DNA of 7,294 bases. Source: Bifidobacteriaceae bacterium. GTDB lineage: Bacteria > Actinomycetota > Actinomycetes > Actinomycetales > WQXJ01. The notes under the pieces were generated by a model. The model was not told the DNA's origin. It did not search any database and saw only the letters and a program-made list of their open reading frames with translations. The translations under genes and the position numbers were made by a program. The stretch spans positions 1 through 7,294 of the forward strand of contig JAITKC010000208.1 of NCBI GenBank assembly GCA_031278665.1, given 5' to 3'. Positions 1-6,895 of the stretch are shown piece by piece. The stretch's first letter is position 1; every line of letters starts with the position of its first letter.

Positions 1-368
1 TCGCCGCCCTTGTCGCAGATCGGGCAGTCAAGCGGATGGTTGATCAAAACCAACTCCGCCACCTGCTCCTGGGCCCGCCGAGCGGCTTCGGAGGTCAGCT
101 GGGTGTTGACGACCATACCCGGCGTCACAGTTATGGCGCAGGCCGGCTGCGGCCTTGGGAAAGCCCGCAATTTGCCCTCCGGCCCGGCCGGCGAGGCGAC
201 GTCGACCAAGCACTGGCGGCAGGCCGCGACCGGCCGCAGCAGCGGGTGGTCGCAGAACCGCGGAATCATCACGCCGGCCTCTTCGGCCGCCCGGATAATC
301 AAAGTGTTCTTCGGCACCGCCAGTTCGACGCCGTCGATCACGCAGTTGACCAGTTCTTCGGCGCTCAC
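1..368 (-). CDS. nuoG: NADH-quinone oxidoreductase subunit G, N-terminal part (runs off window)
   Basis: NuoG is the large iron-sulphur subunit of the complex I NADH-oxidising module; it passes electrons from NuoF towards NuoB. Only the first 122 codons are here. They show the N-terminal 2Fe-2S ferredoxin domain with cysteines at residues 39, 50, 53 and 77 (CDHPLL, CRQC and PQPAC segments). The beginning of the HxxxCxxC motif for the next 4Fe-4S cluster follows at H111, C115 and C118; the last cysteine would fall just beyond the window. The start is GTG at 368-366. It overlaps the nuoF stop by four bases (GTGA) and has a GAGGAGGT ribosome binding site at 375-382, six bases upstream. No stop interrupts the visible frame. 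Identification is by family motifs and operon position. Nothing can be said about the C-terminal molybdopterin-like domain. Confidence 0.93.
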   Translation of the reverse strand, partial: MSAEELVNCVIDGVELAVPKNTLIIRAAEEAGVMIPRFCDHPLLRPVAACRQCLVDVASPAGPEGKLRAFPRPQPACAITVTPGMVVNTQLTSEAARRAQEQVAELVLINHPLDCPICDKGG

Positions 369-1666
369 GCCGCCACCTCCTCGAACAAGTGGGAAGCGGC
401 GTGGTCGAACGGGCACCGGCCTTGGTCGATGTGTTCGACGTACTCCGCGCGGAAGAACTTCAAAGACGAGGTCAGCGAAGCCGGGGCGCCGTCGCCGAGC
501 GGACAAAATGCCCGCCCGACAATCGAGTTCGGGATGTCCTGAAGGATTTCCAGATCTTCCGGTCTGCCTTGGCCGGCCTCGATCCGCCGCGCCACCGAGC
601 GCAGCCAGAAAGTGCCCTCGCGGCAGGGCGTGCACTTGCCGCAGGACTCATGGGCGTAGAACTCCATCCAGCGGCTGACCGCCCGAACCACGCAGACCGT
701 CTCGTCGAAACACTGCAGCGCCCGGGTGCCGAGCATCGATCCGGCCGCCGCCACCGAGTCGTAGTCGAGCGGCACGTCGAGTTGGTCGGGGGTGAACATC
801 GGCGTCGACGAGCCGCCCGGCATCCAGAACTTCAGTCGGTGTCCCGCGCGCACGCCGCCGGCCAAATCCAACAGTTCGCGCATCGTCACGCCCAGCGGCG
901 CCTCGTATTGGCCCGGCCGCTGGACGTGCCCGGACAGCGAGTAGATCGCCACGCCGGTCGACTTCTCGGTGCCCATCGACTTCCACCAGTCGGCCCCGCG
1001 CGCCACGATCCACGGCACCGAGGCGATCGACTCGACGTTGTTGACCACTGTGGGGCGCGCGTACAGGCCGGCCACGGCCGGGAACGGGGGTTTGAGGCGA
1101 GGCTGGCCGCGCCTGCCCTCGAGCGAGTCGAGCAGCGCCGTCTCCTCGCCGCAAATATAGGCGCCGGCGCCGGCGTGGACAGTCAGTTCGAGCGCGAAAT
1201 CCGAGCCCATCACCGACTGGCCGAGCAGGCCGGCCTACTTGGCCTCGCGGACCGCGGCCAGCAGCCGCCGGTAAACGTGCGCCACCTCGCCGCGAAGGTA
1301 GATGAAAGCGTGATGGCAGCCGATCGCATAAGACGTGATAATCGAGCCCTCGATCAGCGAATGCGGATCGGCCATCATCAGCGGTATGTCCTTGCAGGTG
1401 CCGGGCTCGGATTCGTCGGCGTTGACGACCAGGTAGCGCGGGCCGCCGTCGGACGGCGGCAAGAAGGACCATTTGACGCCGGTCGGGAAGCCGGCCCCGC
1501 CGCGGCCGCGCAGACCGGAGTCTTTGACGCTCCCGAGGACTTCGGCCGGGTCCATTTTGAGGGCCTTGGCCAGGGCTTGGTAGCCGCCCGCCCGCCGGTA
1601 GGCGTCCAGCGTCCAGGCGCGCTCGTCGCCCCAGCGCGAGGTCAGCAGAGGGGTCAAAGCGGTCAC
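365..1666 (-). pseudogene. nuoF: NADH-quinone oxidoreductase subunit F, interrupted by an in-frame TAG at codon 144
   Basis: NuoF carries FMN and the NADH site of complex I plus one 4Fe-4S cluster; it takes hydride from NADH and passes electrons to NuoE and NuoG. The 434-codon frame is of normal family length and collinear throughout. Before the break are GRGGAGFPTGVKW (residues 54-66) and NADESEPGT (82-90), both part of the FMN/NADH fold. After it are GAGAYICGEET (166-176) and the 4Fe-4S cysteines 342, 345, 348 (ESCGKCTPC) and 388 (FCPLGD). The only defect is TAG at 1237-1235, between REAK and AGLLG, where relatives such as human NDUFV1 have a variable residue (E in NDUFV1). Termination there would leave 143 residues without the cluster. 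Start is GTG at 1666, overlapping the nuoE stop (GTGA), with GAGGAGG nine bases upstream. No good ribosome site precedes the possible restarts at codons 152-153 (GTG, ATG). It may be a sequencing error, a real nonsense mutation or a readthrough gene. Confidence 0.9.
1235..1237 (-). other. In-frame amber codon inside nuoF
   Basis: On the minus strand the codons read GCC AAG TAG GCC GGC CTG, and the same frame continues as clear NuoF on both sides. No frameshift is needed, so a single substitution explains it. A one-base change from GAG, AAG, CAG, TAC or TAT would give TAG; E at the aligned position of human NDUFV1 makes GAG the simplest ancestor. The base after the stop is G, and the context does not resemble the known leaky CAA-TAG-CAA type. 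Confidence 0.95.
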
Positions 1667-2406
1667 TTGGCCTCGCCTCCTCGATTGCCGGCGTCGCCAG
1701 CCTTGTCCGATGCCGTCTGGTCGCCTTGGGCGGCCGCCGCCGGGCCGCCCGCCGGCGCCCGATCGGCCGGCCCAGCTTCGGCGGCCAGCCTCAGGCCGGC
1801 CAGGGACGGGCCGCCGGCGGCCGGGCCCTCGTCGGCGTGGCCGTCCTCGAAGCCGGCCAGCAGGCGCGAGACCTCTTTGAAAGTGTGCACTTGGTCGGGC
1901 CCCCTGGTTGGGCGGACTGGGCGGCCGGCCCGCAACTCCTCGACCAGTTGGACGGCGCCGGCCGGGGTCTGGTTGTCGAAGAAGTCCCAGTTGACCATCA
2001 TCACCGGCGCGTAGTCGCAGGCCGCGTTGCACTCGATCCGCTCCAATGTGAACAGCCCGTCGTCGGTGGTCTGGTCGTCGCCGATTCCGAGGTACTCGCT
2101 CAACCGGTCGAAGATGGCGTCGCCGCCCATGATCGCGCAAAGCGAGGTGATGCAGACGCCAAGCGTGTAGCGCCCATTCGGCCGGCGCTTGAACTGCGAG
2201 TAGAAAGTCGCGACGGCGCTGACCTCGGCGGCGCTCAGGTCCAAGGTTTCGGCGCAGAAGGCGATCGCGTCGGGCGAGACGTAGCCGTCAATCGACTGGG
2301 TCAGGTGCAGTAGCGGCAACAAGGCGCTGCGCGGCGACGGATAACGCGCCACCACCTCGGCGGCGTCGGCCTTGAGCGCGTCCAGGATTGGGGGCGCGTA
2401 GGTCAT
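1663..2406 (-). CDS. nuoE: NADH-quinone oxidoreductase subunit E (24 kDa, 2Fe-2S)
   Basis: NuoE is the thioredoxin-like 2Fe-2S subunit of the NADH-oxidising module, bound to NuoF; its cluster N1a lies off the main electron path. The predicted protein has 247 residues. Residues 1-75 form the helical N-terminal part. The cluster ligands are C85, C90, C126 and C130 (GVCITSLC and ECNAAC), with the spacing 5-36-4 found in known NuoE proteins. Residues from about 185 to 247 are an Ala/Gly/Pro-rich, probably disordered tail beyond the conserved fold; tails of this kind occur in high-GC actinobacterial NuoE, so it is not taken as a frameshift. The ATG at 2406-2404 overlaps the nuoD stop (ATGA) and has GGAGGAG at 2414-2420, seven bases upstream. 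A longer in-frame extension to 2481 lies wholly within nuoD and is not used. The stop overlaps the nuoF start by four bases. Confidence 0.95.
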   Translation of the reverse strand: MTYAPPILDALKADAAEVVARYPSPRSALLPLLHLTQSIDGYVSPDAIAFCAETLDLSAAEVSAVATFYSQFKRRPNGRYTLGVCITSLCAIMGGDAIFDRLSEYLGIGDDQTTDDGLFTLERIECNAACDYAPVMMVNWDFFDNQTPAGAVQLVEELRAGRPVRPTRGPDQVHTFKEVSRLLAGFEDGHADEGPAAGGPSLAGLRLAAEAGPADRAPAGGPAAAAQGDQTASDKAGDAGNRGGEAK

Positions 2407-3716
2407 CGGTCCACTCCTCCCATCACCGGGTCGATCGAGGCCAAGCAGACCACCACGTCGGAGATGGTGCCGCCGTTGCACAGCGCCGCCATCGACTGGA
2501 GGTTGTTATATGAGGGTTCGCGCACATGGACCCGGTAGGGCCGGGTGCCGCCGTCGGAGACCAGGTGGACGCCGAAAATCCCCTTGGCGTGTTCGATCGC
2601 CTGGAAGGCTTGTCCGGCCGGGACCCGGAAGCCCTCGCCGACTAGTTTGAAATGACGGATCAAGGACTCCATCGAAGTCGACATGATCTCGCGGACATGC
2701 CCGGGCGCCTGGCCTTGCCCGTCCGGCCCGACCTCCAGTTTGGCCGGCCAGGCGATCGCCGGATCGTCGATCATGACCGGTCCGGCGTCCATCCGCTCGA
2801 GTTTGTCGACGCATTGGGCGATGATCTTCATCGACTCGCGCATTTCGTTCGAACGGACCAGGTAGCGGCCGTAGACATCGGCCGTGTCGGCGGTGCAGAC
2901 TTCGAAGTCGTAATTCTCATAACCGCTGTACGGCTGGTCTTTGCGCAGGTCAAGAGGCAAACCGGCGGCGCGGACCATGGGTCCGGTGATGCCCAGGGCC
3001 ATACAGGCGGCCAGGTTCAGGACGCCGATCCCAACGGTGCGGGCCTTCCACAGCGGATTGGCCATGACCATATTGTCGAAGTCGTCCATTCCCCGGACCA
3101 TCGACGGGTAGACGCCCTTGAGCCAGTCGAGCGCGCCGGGCGGCAGATCTTGGGCCAGGCCGCCGGGCCGGAAATAGGCGTTGTTCATGCGTTGGCCGGT
3201 GACCATCTCAAAGAAGCGCAGGATCTGCTCGCGCTCGCGGAAGCCGATCGTCATCAAAGTGGTGCCGCCCAACTCGTTGCCGGCCGAGCCGAGACAGACC
3301 AGGTGCGAGGAAACCCGCGCCAATTCCATCATCAGCACCCTGATGACCTGCGCCCGTTCCGGGATGCGGTCGGTCAGGCCAGCCAGTTTCTCGACCGCCA
3401 GGCAGTAGCCCGCCTCGTTCATAATCGAGGCCACATAATCCATCCGGGTGGCCAAGACCGACCCCTGCGCCCAGGTCCGATATTCCATGGTCTTTTCGAT
3501 TCCGGTGTGCAAGTAACCGAGCGCCACCCGGGTCTCGCGAACCGTTTCGCCGTCGAGTTCCAAGATCAAGCGCAGCACGCCGTGGGTGGACGGATGCTGC
3601 GGCCCCATGTTGACGACCACCCGCTCCTCTTTGCGGCGGGCCAACTCCTGGGCGATGTCCTCCCAGTCGCCGCCGAGCGCGACGAACTCCTCGGCCGCCC
3701 CATCCACCCTGGTCAT
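2403..3716 (-). CDS. nuoD: NADH-quinone oxidoreductase subunit D (49 kDa)
   Basis: NuoD, related to the large subunit of NiFe hydrogenases, forms the quinone-binding chamber of complex I together with NuoB. The 437-residue protein is full length. The sequence [11 protein letters not shown] (36-46) carries H45, and RMDY (91-94) carries Y94; these align with His38 and Tyr87 of Thermus Nqo4, which contact the quinone headgroup. Further hallmarks are GYLHTGIEK (67-75), [10 protein letters not shown] in the middle, and the terminal DPVMGGVDR. The ATG at 3716-3714 overlaps the nuoC stop (ATGA) and follows a very strong ribosome site, AAAGGAGGAG at 3723-3732, six bases upstream. It is in the expected order between nuoC and nuoE, and its TGA overlaps the nuoE start. 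NuoC and NuoD are separate genes here, unlike the fused form of E. coli. Nothing looks damaged. Confidence 0.97.
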   Translation of the reverse strand: MTRVDGAAEEFVALGGDWEDIAQELARRKEERVVVNMGPQHPSTHGVLRLILELDGETVRETRVALGYLHTGIEKTMEYRTWAQGSVLATRMDYVASIMNEAGYCLAVEKLAGLTDRIPERAQVIRVLMMELARVSSHLVCLGSAGNELGGTTLMTIGFREREQILRFFEMVTGQRMNNAYFRPGGLAQDLPPGALDWLKGVYPSMVRGMDDFDNMVMANPLWKARTVGIGVLNLAACMALGITGPMVRAAGLPLDLRKDQPYSGYENYDFEVCTADTADVYGRYLVRSNEMRESMKIIAQCVDKLERMDAGPVMIDDPAIAWPAKLEVGPDGQGQAPGHVREIMSTSMESLIRHFKLVGEGFRVPAGQAFQAIEHAKGIFGVHLVSDGGTRPYRVHVREPSYNNLQSMAALCNGGTISDVVVCLASIDPVMGGVDR

Positions 3717-4429
3717 GAGTAGCTCCTCCTTTGATCCGCCGGCGGCGTCGAGGCGCCCTTGAACTGGACGTCGACCCCGCCCAGCGGATAATCCTTGCGC
3801 TGCGGGTGGCCAACCCAGTCGGTCGGCATCAGGATTCGGGTGAGGTCGGGGTGGTTGTCGAAGACGATGCCGAACATGTCGTAGGTCTCGCGCTCGTGCC
3901 AGTCCTGGGTGGGATAGATCTCGACCAGCGACGGGATGTGCGGGTCGGCCTCCGGGGCGGCCACCTCCAGGCGGATTATCCGCCGCCCGTGGGTGACCGA
4001 CATCAGGTGGTAGACGGCGTGCAGTTCGCGGCCGGCGTCCGCCGGATAGTGGACGCCGCTGACGCCCAACGACAACTCGAAGCGAAGGTCCTGGTCGTCG
4101 CGCAAGAAGCGGGCGACGGCCGGCAGATCGCCCCGGCGGACGAACAAAGTCAGTTCGCCGCGGTCGACCACGACCTTCTCGACCGCCTCGGCCAGCCCGG
4201 CGCCGAGCAGGTCTTCGGCCAAAAAGTCGACCACGGCATCGTGCCAGCCGCCATAAGGGCGCGGCGACCCGCCGGGGATTTGCGTCAAACCGGTCAAACC
4301 GCCAAAACCGGACGTGTCGCCGGAGCCGGTGACGCCGAAAGCGCCGCGGCGGACCTCGACCACCTCGGGGCCGCCGGCCGCCGCCGGGACGGCGGCGAGC
4401 GCTTGGCCGGAGACGTCTTCGACGCTCAT
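3713..4429 (-). CDS. nuoC: NADH-quinone oxidoreductase subunit C (30 kDa)
   Basis: NuoC is a peripheral subunit of the connecting module of complex I that packs against NuoD; it carries no cofactor. The protein has 238 residues. The family signature [11 protein letters not shown] lies at 178-188, followed by [10 protein letters not shown] (193-202) and [12 protein letters not shown] (207-218). The first 60 residues form an extension containing [19 protein letters not shown] (28-46), which matches the extended N-terminus I associate with actinobacterial NuoC and supports the taxonomic call. The ATG at 4429-4427 overlaps the nuoB stop (ATGA), with GAAAGG about nine bases upstream. The frame is open further upstream to 4696, but that region is nuoB read out of frame. 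The last codons include the ribosome site for nuoD, so nuoC translation runs through it. Confidence 0.96.
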   Translation of the reverse strand: MSVEDVSGQALAAVPAAAGGPEVVEVRRGAFGVTGSGDTSGFGGLTGLTQIPGGSPRPYGGWHDAVVDFLAEDLLGAGLAEAVEKVVVDRGELTLFVRRGDLPAVARFLRDDQDLRFELSLGVSGVHYPADAGRELHAVYHLMSVTHGRRIIRLEVAAPEADPHIPSLVEIYPTQDWHERETYDMFGIVFDNHPDLTRILMPTDWVGHPQRKDYPLGGVDVQFKGASTPPADQRRSYS

Positions 4430-4986
4430 ACCAGCAGACCTTTCAACTCTCCGACCGGGGTCGCGCCCATGGCCGCCGCCTCGGCCGCGCGGGCGGCTTT
4501 GATCCGGTCCACGCCCAGGCCCTCGGCCTCGATCTGGCGATATAGCTCGATTATGGCGTGGATCAACATCTCGGGGCGGGGCGGGCAGCCGGGTATGTAG
4601 ACGTCGACCGGCACGACGTGGTCGACGCCCTGGATGATCGCGTAGTTGTTGAAGATGCCGCCCGACGACGCGCACGAACCCATCGAGATGACCCATTTCG
4701 GGTCCGCCATCTGGTCGTAGACGCGCCTGACGATCGGCGCCATCTTGTGCGACATGCGCCCGTTGACCAGCATCAGGTCGGCCTGGCGGGGGGAGGCCCG
4801 GAAGACCTCCATGCCGTAGCGGGCGATGTCGAAACGGGAGGTGCCGACCGCCATCATCTCAATCGAGCAGCAGGCCAAGCCCATTGTCACGGGCCAAAGC
4901 GAGCCGGCTCTGAGGTGGTTGACGACTTTGGCCAACTGGGTCAAGGCGAAACCCTCGGGCAAGCGGCCCTCGATCCCGTCAGCCAT
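4426..4986 (-). CDS. nuoB: NADH-quinone oxidoreductase subunit B (PSST, 4Fe-4S N2)
   Basis: NuoB holds cluster N2, the last iron-sulphur centre of complex I, which hands electrons to the quinone. The 186-residue protein has the adjacent cysteines C39-C40 in [10 protein letters not shown] and the other ligands C105 (GSCASSGG) and C134 (PGCPPRPE). The spacings 1-65-29 equal those of E. coli Nuo[23 protein letters not shown] (51-72) is a strongly conserved block of the family. The loop RMSHKMAP has His80 where many relatives have Gln, a mild variation. The ATG at 4986-4984 overlaps the nuoA stop by eight bases (ATGGCTGA). The ribosome site is poor, only a run of G about ten bases upstream, so translation probably depends on coupling to nuoA. 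The stop overlaps the nuoC start by four bases. Confidence 0.96.
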   Translation of the reverse strand: MADGIEGRLPEGFALTQLAKVVNHLRAGSLWPVTMGLACCSIEMMAVGTSRFDIARYGMEVFRASPRQADLMLVNGRMSHKMAPIVRRVYDQMADPKWVISMGSCASSGGIFNNYAIIQGVDHVVPVDVYIPGCPPRPEMLIHAIIELYRQIEAEGLGVDRIKAARAAEAAAMGATPVGELKGLLV

Positions 4987-5362
4987 CGGACGACTCGCCC
5001 CCGTCCCAGTCGAGGCCGCCGCGCCGCCATTCGTACACCAGCGGCACCGTTATCAGTGCCAGGAAGGCCATCATGGCGATGGCCGCGCCCAGCCCGAGGG
5101 CGTCGAAGTTGGCCGCCCAGGGGTAGAGGAAGACGACCTCGATGTCGAAGACTATGAAAGTCATCGCCACCAGATAGAAGCGGACCGGGAAGCGGCCGCC
5201 GTCACGCGGATGGGGGCTGGCGTCGACGCCGCACTCGTACTCCTCGAGTTTGACCCGGTTGTGGCGATGCGGGCCGATCACCCAGCTGGCCGCCAGGCCG
5301 CCGAACCCCATCACCGCCGCCACCGCCAGCATCGCGAGGATCGGCACAAACGGGTTAGTCAC
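4979..5362 (-). CDS. nuoA: NADH-quinone oxidoreductase subunit A (membrane subunit)
   Basis: NuoA is a small membrane subunit at the junction of the peripheral and membrane arms of complex I, near the quinone entry. The 127-residue protein shows three hydrophobic segments at about 6-29, 61-82 and 90-111. Family hallmarks are EYECG (41-45) in the first loop and [19 protein letters not shown] (58-76) with acidic D73 and E75 in the second helix. The start is GTG at 5362-5360, chosen because GGAGGT lies five bases upstream (5368-5373) and an in-frame stop occurs at 5383-5381. The gene follows the prenyl reductase after 33 bases with no terminator, so the two are probably co-transcribed. Its TGA overlaps the nuoB ATG by eight bases. 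Confidence 0.96.
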   Translation of the reverse strand: MTNPFVPILAMLAVAAVMGFGGLAASWVIGPHRHNRVKLEEYECGVDASPHPRDGGRFPVRFYLVAMTFIVFDIEVVFLYPWAANFDALGLGAAIAMMAFLALITVPLVYEWRRGGLDWDGGESSDG

Positions 5363-5399
5363 TGCAAACCTCCACCTCGGTCAGTCCGCCCGCGCTCAT
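5355..5399 (-). CDS. Possible 14-codon coupling mini-ORF between the reductase and nuoA
   Basis: A short frame encoding [14 protein letters not shown] starts with an ATG overlapping the reductase stop (ATGA at 5399-5396). It ends with TAA at 5357-5355, overlapping the nuoA start by eight bases (GTGACTAA). It spans the whole gap and contains the nuoA ribosome site. No clear ribosome site precedes it, so it would rely on ribosomes finishing the reductase. It could equally be chance; no peptide function is proposed. Confidence 0.25.
   Translation of the reverse strand: MSAGGLTEVEVCSD
5368..5373 (-). promoter_or_regulatory. Ribosome binding site that fixes the nuoA GTG start
   Basis: GGAGGT on the minus strand sits five bases before the GTG at 5362. 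With a stop codon in the nuoA frame at 5383-5381 and no ATG between, it decides the start. Confidence 0.75.
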
Positions 5400-6754
5400 G
5401 CGGCCGGCGCCATTCGGGCAAGCGTGGCGATGGTCCTGTCCATCCAGTCGCCGCCACGCGGTTCATAAAGATCGCTCAACAGTTTCATGACCAATTTCAT
5501 CAACGTCGGACGGGGCAGCCCATAGCGCGTGCAAACCCGCATCACCTGTGGATGTTCAATCAGTTTCACAAAGACTCTTCCCAAGGAGAAATATCCTCCC
5601 AGCGATTCTTTCATCAATTCAGGATATGTCCGAAGCGCGGCCTCCCGACCGTCGCCCTTGGGGCGGGCCAACGCCTGGGCGATGGCGCCGGCGGCGAGCC
5701 GGCCGGACTGCATCGCGTAGGCGATCCCCTCGCCGTCGAACGGCGAGACCATGCCGCCGGCGTCGCCGACCAGCACCAGTCCGCGGGCGTAAAGCGGCTG
5801 GCGGTTGAAAGCCATCGGCAGGGCGGCCGAACGCGGCCGGTCGATCATGTCCTCCAGGCCAAAGCCCCAGGCCGGGCTGAGTCCGGCCGCCCAGCGGGTG
5901 AGCAGTTCGCGGTAGTTGACTTTGGCGGCGCCGGCCGCCTGGGCGCTCGACGCCACCGATCCGACGCCGACGTTGACGACGGCGGCCCGGGCCGGCGATT
6001 GGTCGGCTGCCGACTGGTCGGCTGGCGCCGGGCCGGCGGCCGGGGCCGGCGCCTCGGGGAAGACCCAGCCGTAGCCGGGCATCAATTTGCCGGTCTGGGC
6101 CGGTCCGTCCCACAGCTCCAAATGCGACTCCATCCACTCGAGCTGGTCCCCTCGCGGCGGCCGGGGCAACCGGAAGCGGGCCCGCACGGCCACGCCAACT
6201 GGGCGGTTTGCCTTCTTTTGGCGTCCGATCGCGGTCGCCAGACGGGCCGCCACGCCATCGGCGGCGACCACCACCGGCGCCCGGAAACGGCGCTCGCCTG
6301 CGGCCGTGGCGGCGACCACGCCGACCACCCGGCCGTTGGCGCGGTCCAGCAGCGGGGCCGTCACATTGGCGTTCTCGACCACCTCGGCGCCGGCGCGGCG
6401 GGCGTGGCGGACCAGCCTGAGGTCGAATTCCTCGCGCGGCATGGTCAGACCGAAGTCCGGGAACGAGGCCAGCGCGGGCCAAGGCAGTTCCAAGCGGTGG
6501 CCGCCGCCAAAGACGCGCAGCCCGCGGTTGCGCGTCCAGCCGTCCGCCTGGCCCAAGGGCAGGCCCAAATAGATCAGCTCTTTGACGGCGCGCGGCGTCA
6601 GCCCGTCGCCGCAGGCCTTGGCCCGCGGGAAAACCGCCTTGTCCAACACCAGCGTCGTGACGCCGGCGCCCGCCAGGTGGGCTGCGGCAGTCGATCCGGC
6701 CGGTCCGGCGCCGACAACGATCACGTCCGCGTCGTCACCTGAGGAGGGGTGCAC
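5396..6754 (-). CDS. FAD-dependent geranylgeranyl/menaquinone reductase (MenJ-like)
   Basis: This protein belongs to the geranylgeranyl reductase family of FAD enzymes, which reduce double bonds in isoprenoid chains. In mycobacteria the relative MenJ saturates one isoprene unit of menaquinone. The 452-residue protein has the N-terminal dinucleotide motif VIVVGAGPAGSTAA (11-24), the family block FPRAKACGDGLTPRA (42-56), and the second FAD motif VGDAGGMVSPFDGEGIAYAM (329-348). Residues 234-257 form an Ala/Pro/Asp-rich insert, probably a surface loop. The last third contains an AT-rich codon patch (5461-5640). The start is GTG at 6754-6752 with GAAAGG upstream. Its position between menG and nuoA, where actinobacteria such as Streptomyces keep a similar gene, supports a menaquinone substrate. 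Chlorophyll or archaeal lipid roles are unlikely in this context. I am sure of the family, moderately sure of the substrate. Confidence 0.87.
   Translation of the reverse strand: MHPSSGDDADVIVVGAGPAGSTAAAHLAGAGVTTLVLDKAVFPRAKACGDGLTPRAVKELIYLGLPLGQADGWTRNRGLRVFGGGHRLELPWPALASFPDFGLTMPREEFDLRLVRHARRAGAEVVENANVTAPLLDRANGRVVGVVAATAAGERRFRAPVVVAADGVAARLATAIGRQKKANRPVGVAVRARFRLPRPPRGDQLEWMESHLELWDGPAQTGKLMPGYGWVFPEAPAPAAGPAPADQSAADQSPARAAVVNVGVGSVASSAQAAGAAKVNYRELLTRWAAGLSPAWGFGLEDMIDRPRSAALPMAFNRQPLYARGLVLVGDAGGMVSPFDGEGIAYAMQSGRLAAGAIAQALARPKGDGREAALRTYPELMKESLGGYFSLGRVFVKLIEHPQVMRVCTRYGLPRPTLMKLVMKLLSDLYEPRGGDWMDRTIATLARMAPAA
5996..6025. repeat. Two tandem 15-bp units inside the reductase gene
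   Basis: Units at 5996-6010 and 6011-6025 match at 13 of 15 positions. They encode the repeated ADQS pieces in the Ala/Pro-rich insert of the reductase, so the insert has probably grown by local duplication. Confidence 0.6.
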
Positions 6755-6772
6755 CGGGCCGCCTTTCAGTTA

Positions 6773-6785
6773 CGCAATTAATTGA
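6773..6785. promoter_or_regulatory. Second AT-rich palindrome in the operon leader
   Basis: A perfect 10-bp palindrome (CAATTAATTG at 6775-6784) lies between the candidate -10 element and the reductase start. Together with the site at 6845-6860 it flanks the putative promoter, sharing CGCAATT in direct orientation 72 bp apart. It may be an operator or chance in AT-rich DNA. Confidence 0.25.
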
Positions 6786-6799
6786 CCTGGAACACACAG

Positions 6800-6805
6800 A
6801 TTCTA
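6800..6805 (-). promoter_or_regulatory. Candidate -10 element for the reductase-nuo operon
   Basis: TAGAAT on the minus strand (within TTATGTAGAATC) fits the TANNNT -10 pattern that often suffices in actinobacteria. It lies about 46 bases before the reductase GTG, giving a leader of roughly 40 bases. No good -35 hexamer is seen 16-18 bases upstream, so this is tentative. It sits in the only clearly non-coding, AT-richer stretch of the window. Confidence 0.35.
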
Positions 6806-6844
6806 CATAAGCTGGCTGGCGCTTCGGCGCGACCTCAAACGCCG

Positions 6845-6860
6845 CGCAATTGCAATTACG
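6845..6860. promoter_or_regulatory. 16-bp near-perfect palindrome, possible operator
   Basis: CGCAATTGCAATTACG is symmetric in seven of eight base pairs. It lies 40-55 bases upstream of the candidate -10 element and 36 bases after the menG stop. It shares the CGCAATT half with the sequence at 6773-6779. I do not recognise it as a known regulator site; it does not match the Rex consensus. Confidence 0.35.
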
Positions 6861-6895
6861 AAACAATAGTGTCGCTTTATTATTCGGTTTCGGCG

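Larger units (their letters stand above)
6755..6895. other. Intergenic region between menG and the reductase
   Basis: This 141-bp region has about 47% GC by hand count (6761-6900), well below the flanking genes. It holds the candidate promoter and palindromes listed separately. A short GCGC-TTCG-GCGC hairpin (about 6819-6830) has no following T-run on the minus strand, so I do not call a terminator for menG. Transcription may read through from menG. Confidence 0.7.

Noticed and set aside
365..1213. The nuoF 3' part as an independent gene starting at codon 152
   Set aside because: Its beginning falls inside a conserved NuoF segment and lacks a ribosome site. It is the remainder of nuoF after the amber codon.
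389..2014. A 541-codon plus-strand open frame opposite nuoF and nuoE
   Set aside because: Same reasoning: it is the mirror of conserved coding DNA, with arginine- and alanine-rich low-complexity sequence and no motif.
2652..3722. A 356-codon plus-strand open frame opposite nuoD
   Set aside because: It is fully antisense to an intact nuoD with all family motifs and shows no family signature of its own.
4826..6742. A 638-codon plus-strand open frame opposite nuoB, nuoA and the reductase
   Set aside because: It is antisense to three well-supported genes, is rich in Arg, His, Gly and Ala, and has no recognisable domain. Long stop-free antisense frames are expected at this GC content.
6819..6830. 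GCGC-TTCG-GCGC hairpin as a terminator after menG
   Set aside because: The stem is only four base pairs and no T-run follows on the transcribed strand.
6755..6895. Rex operator upstream of the reductase-nuo operon
   Set aside because: Rex controls nuo in Streptomyces, but I find no TGTGAACGCGTTCACA-like site here; the palindromes present are of another type.
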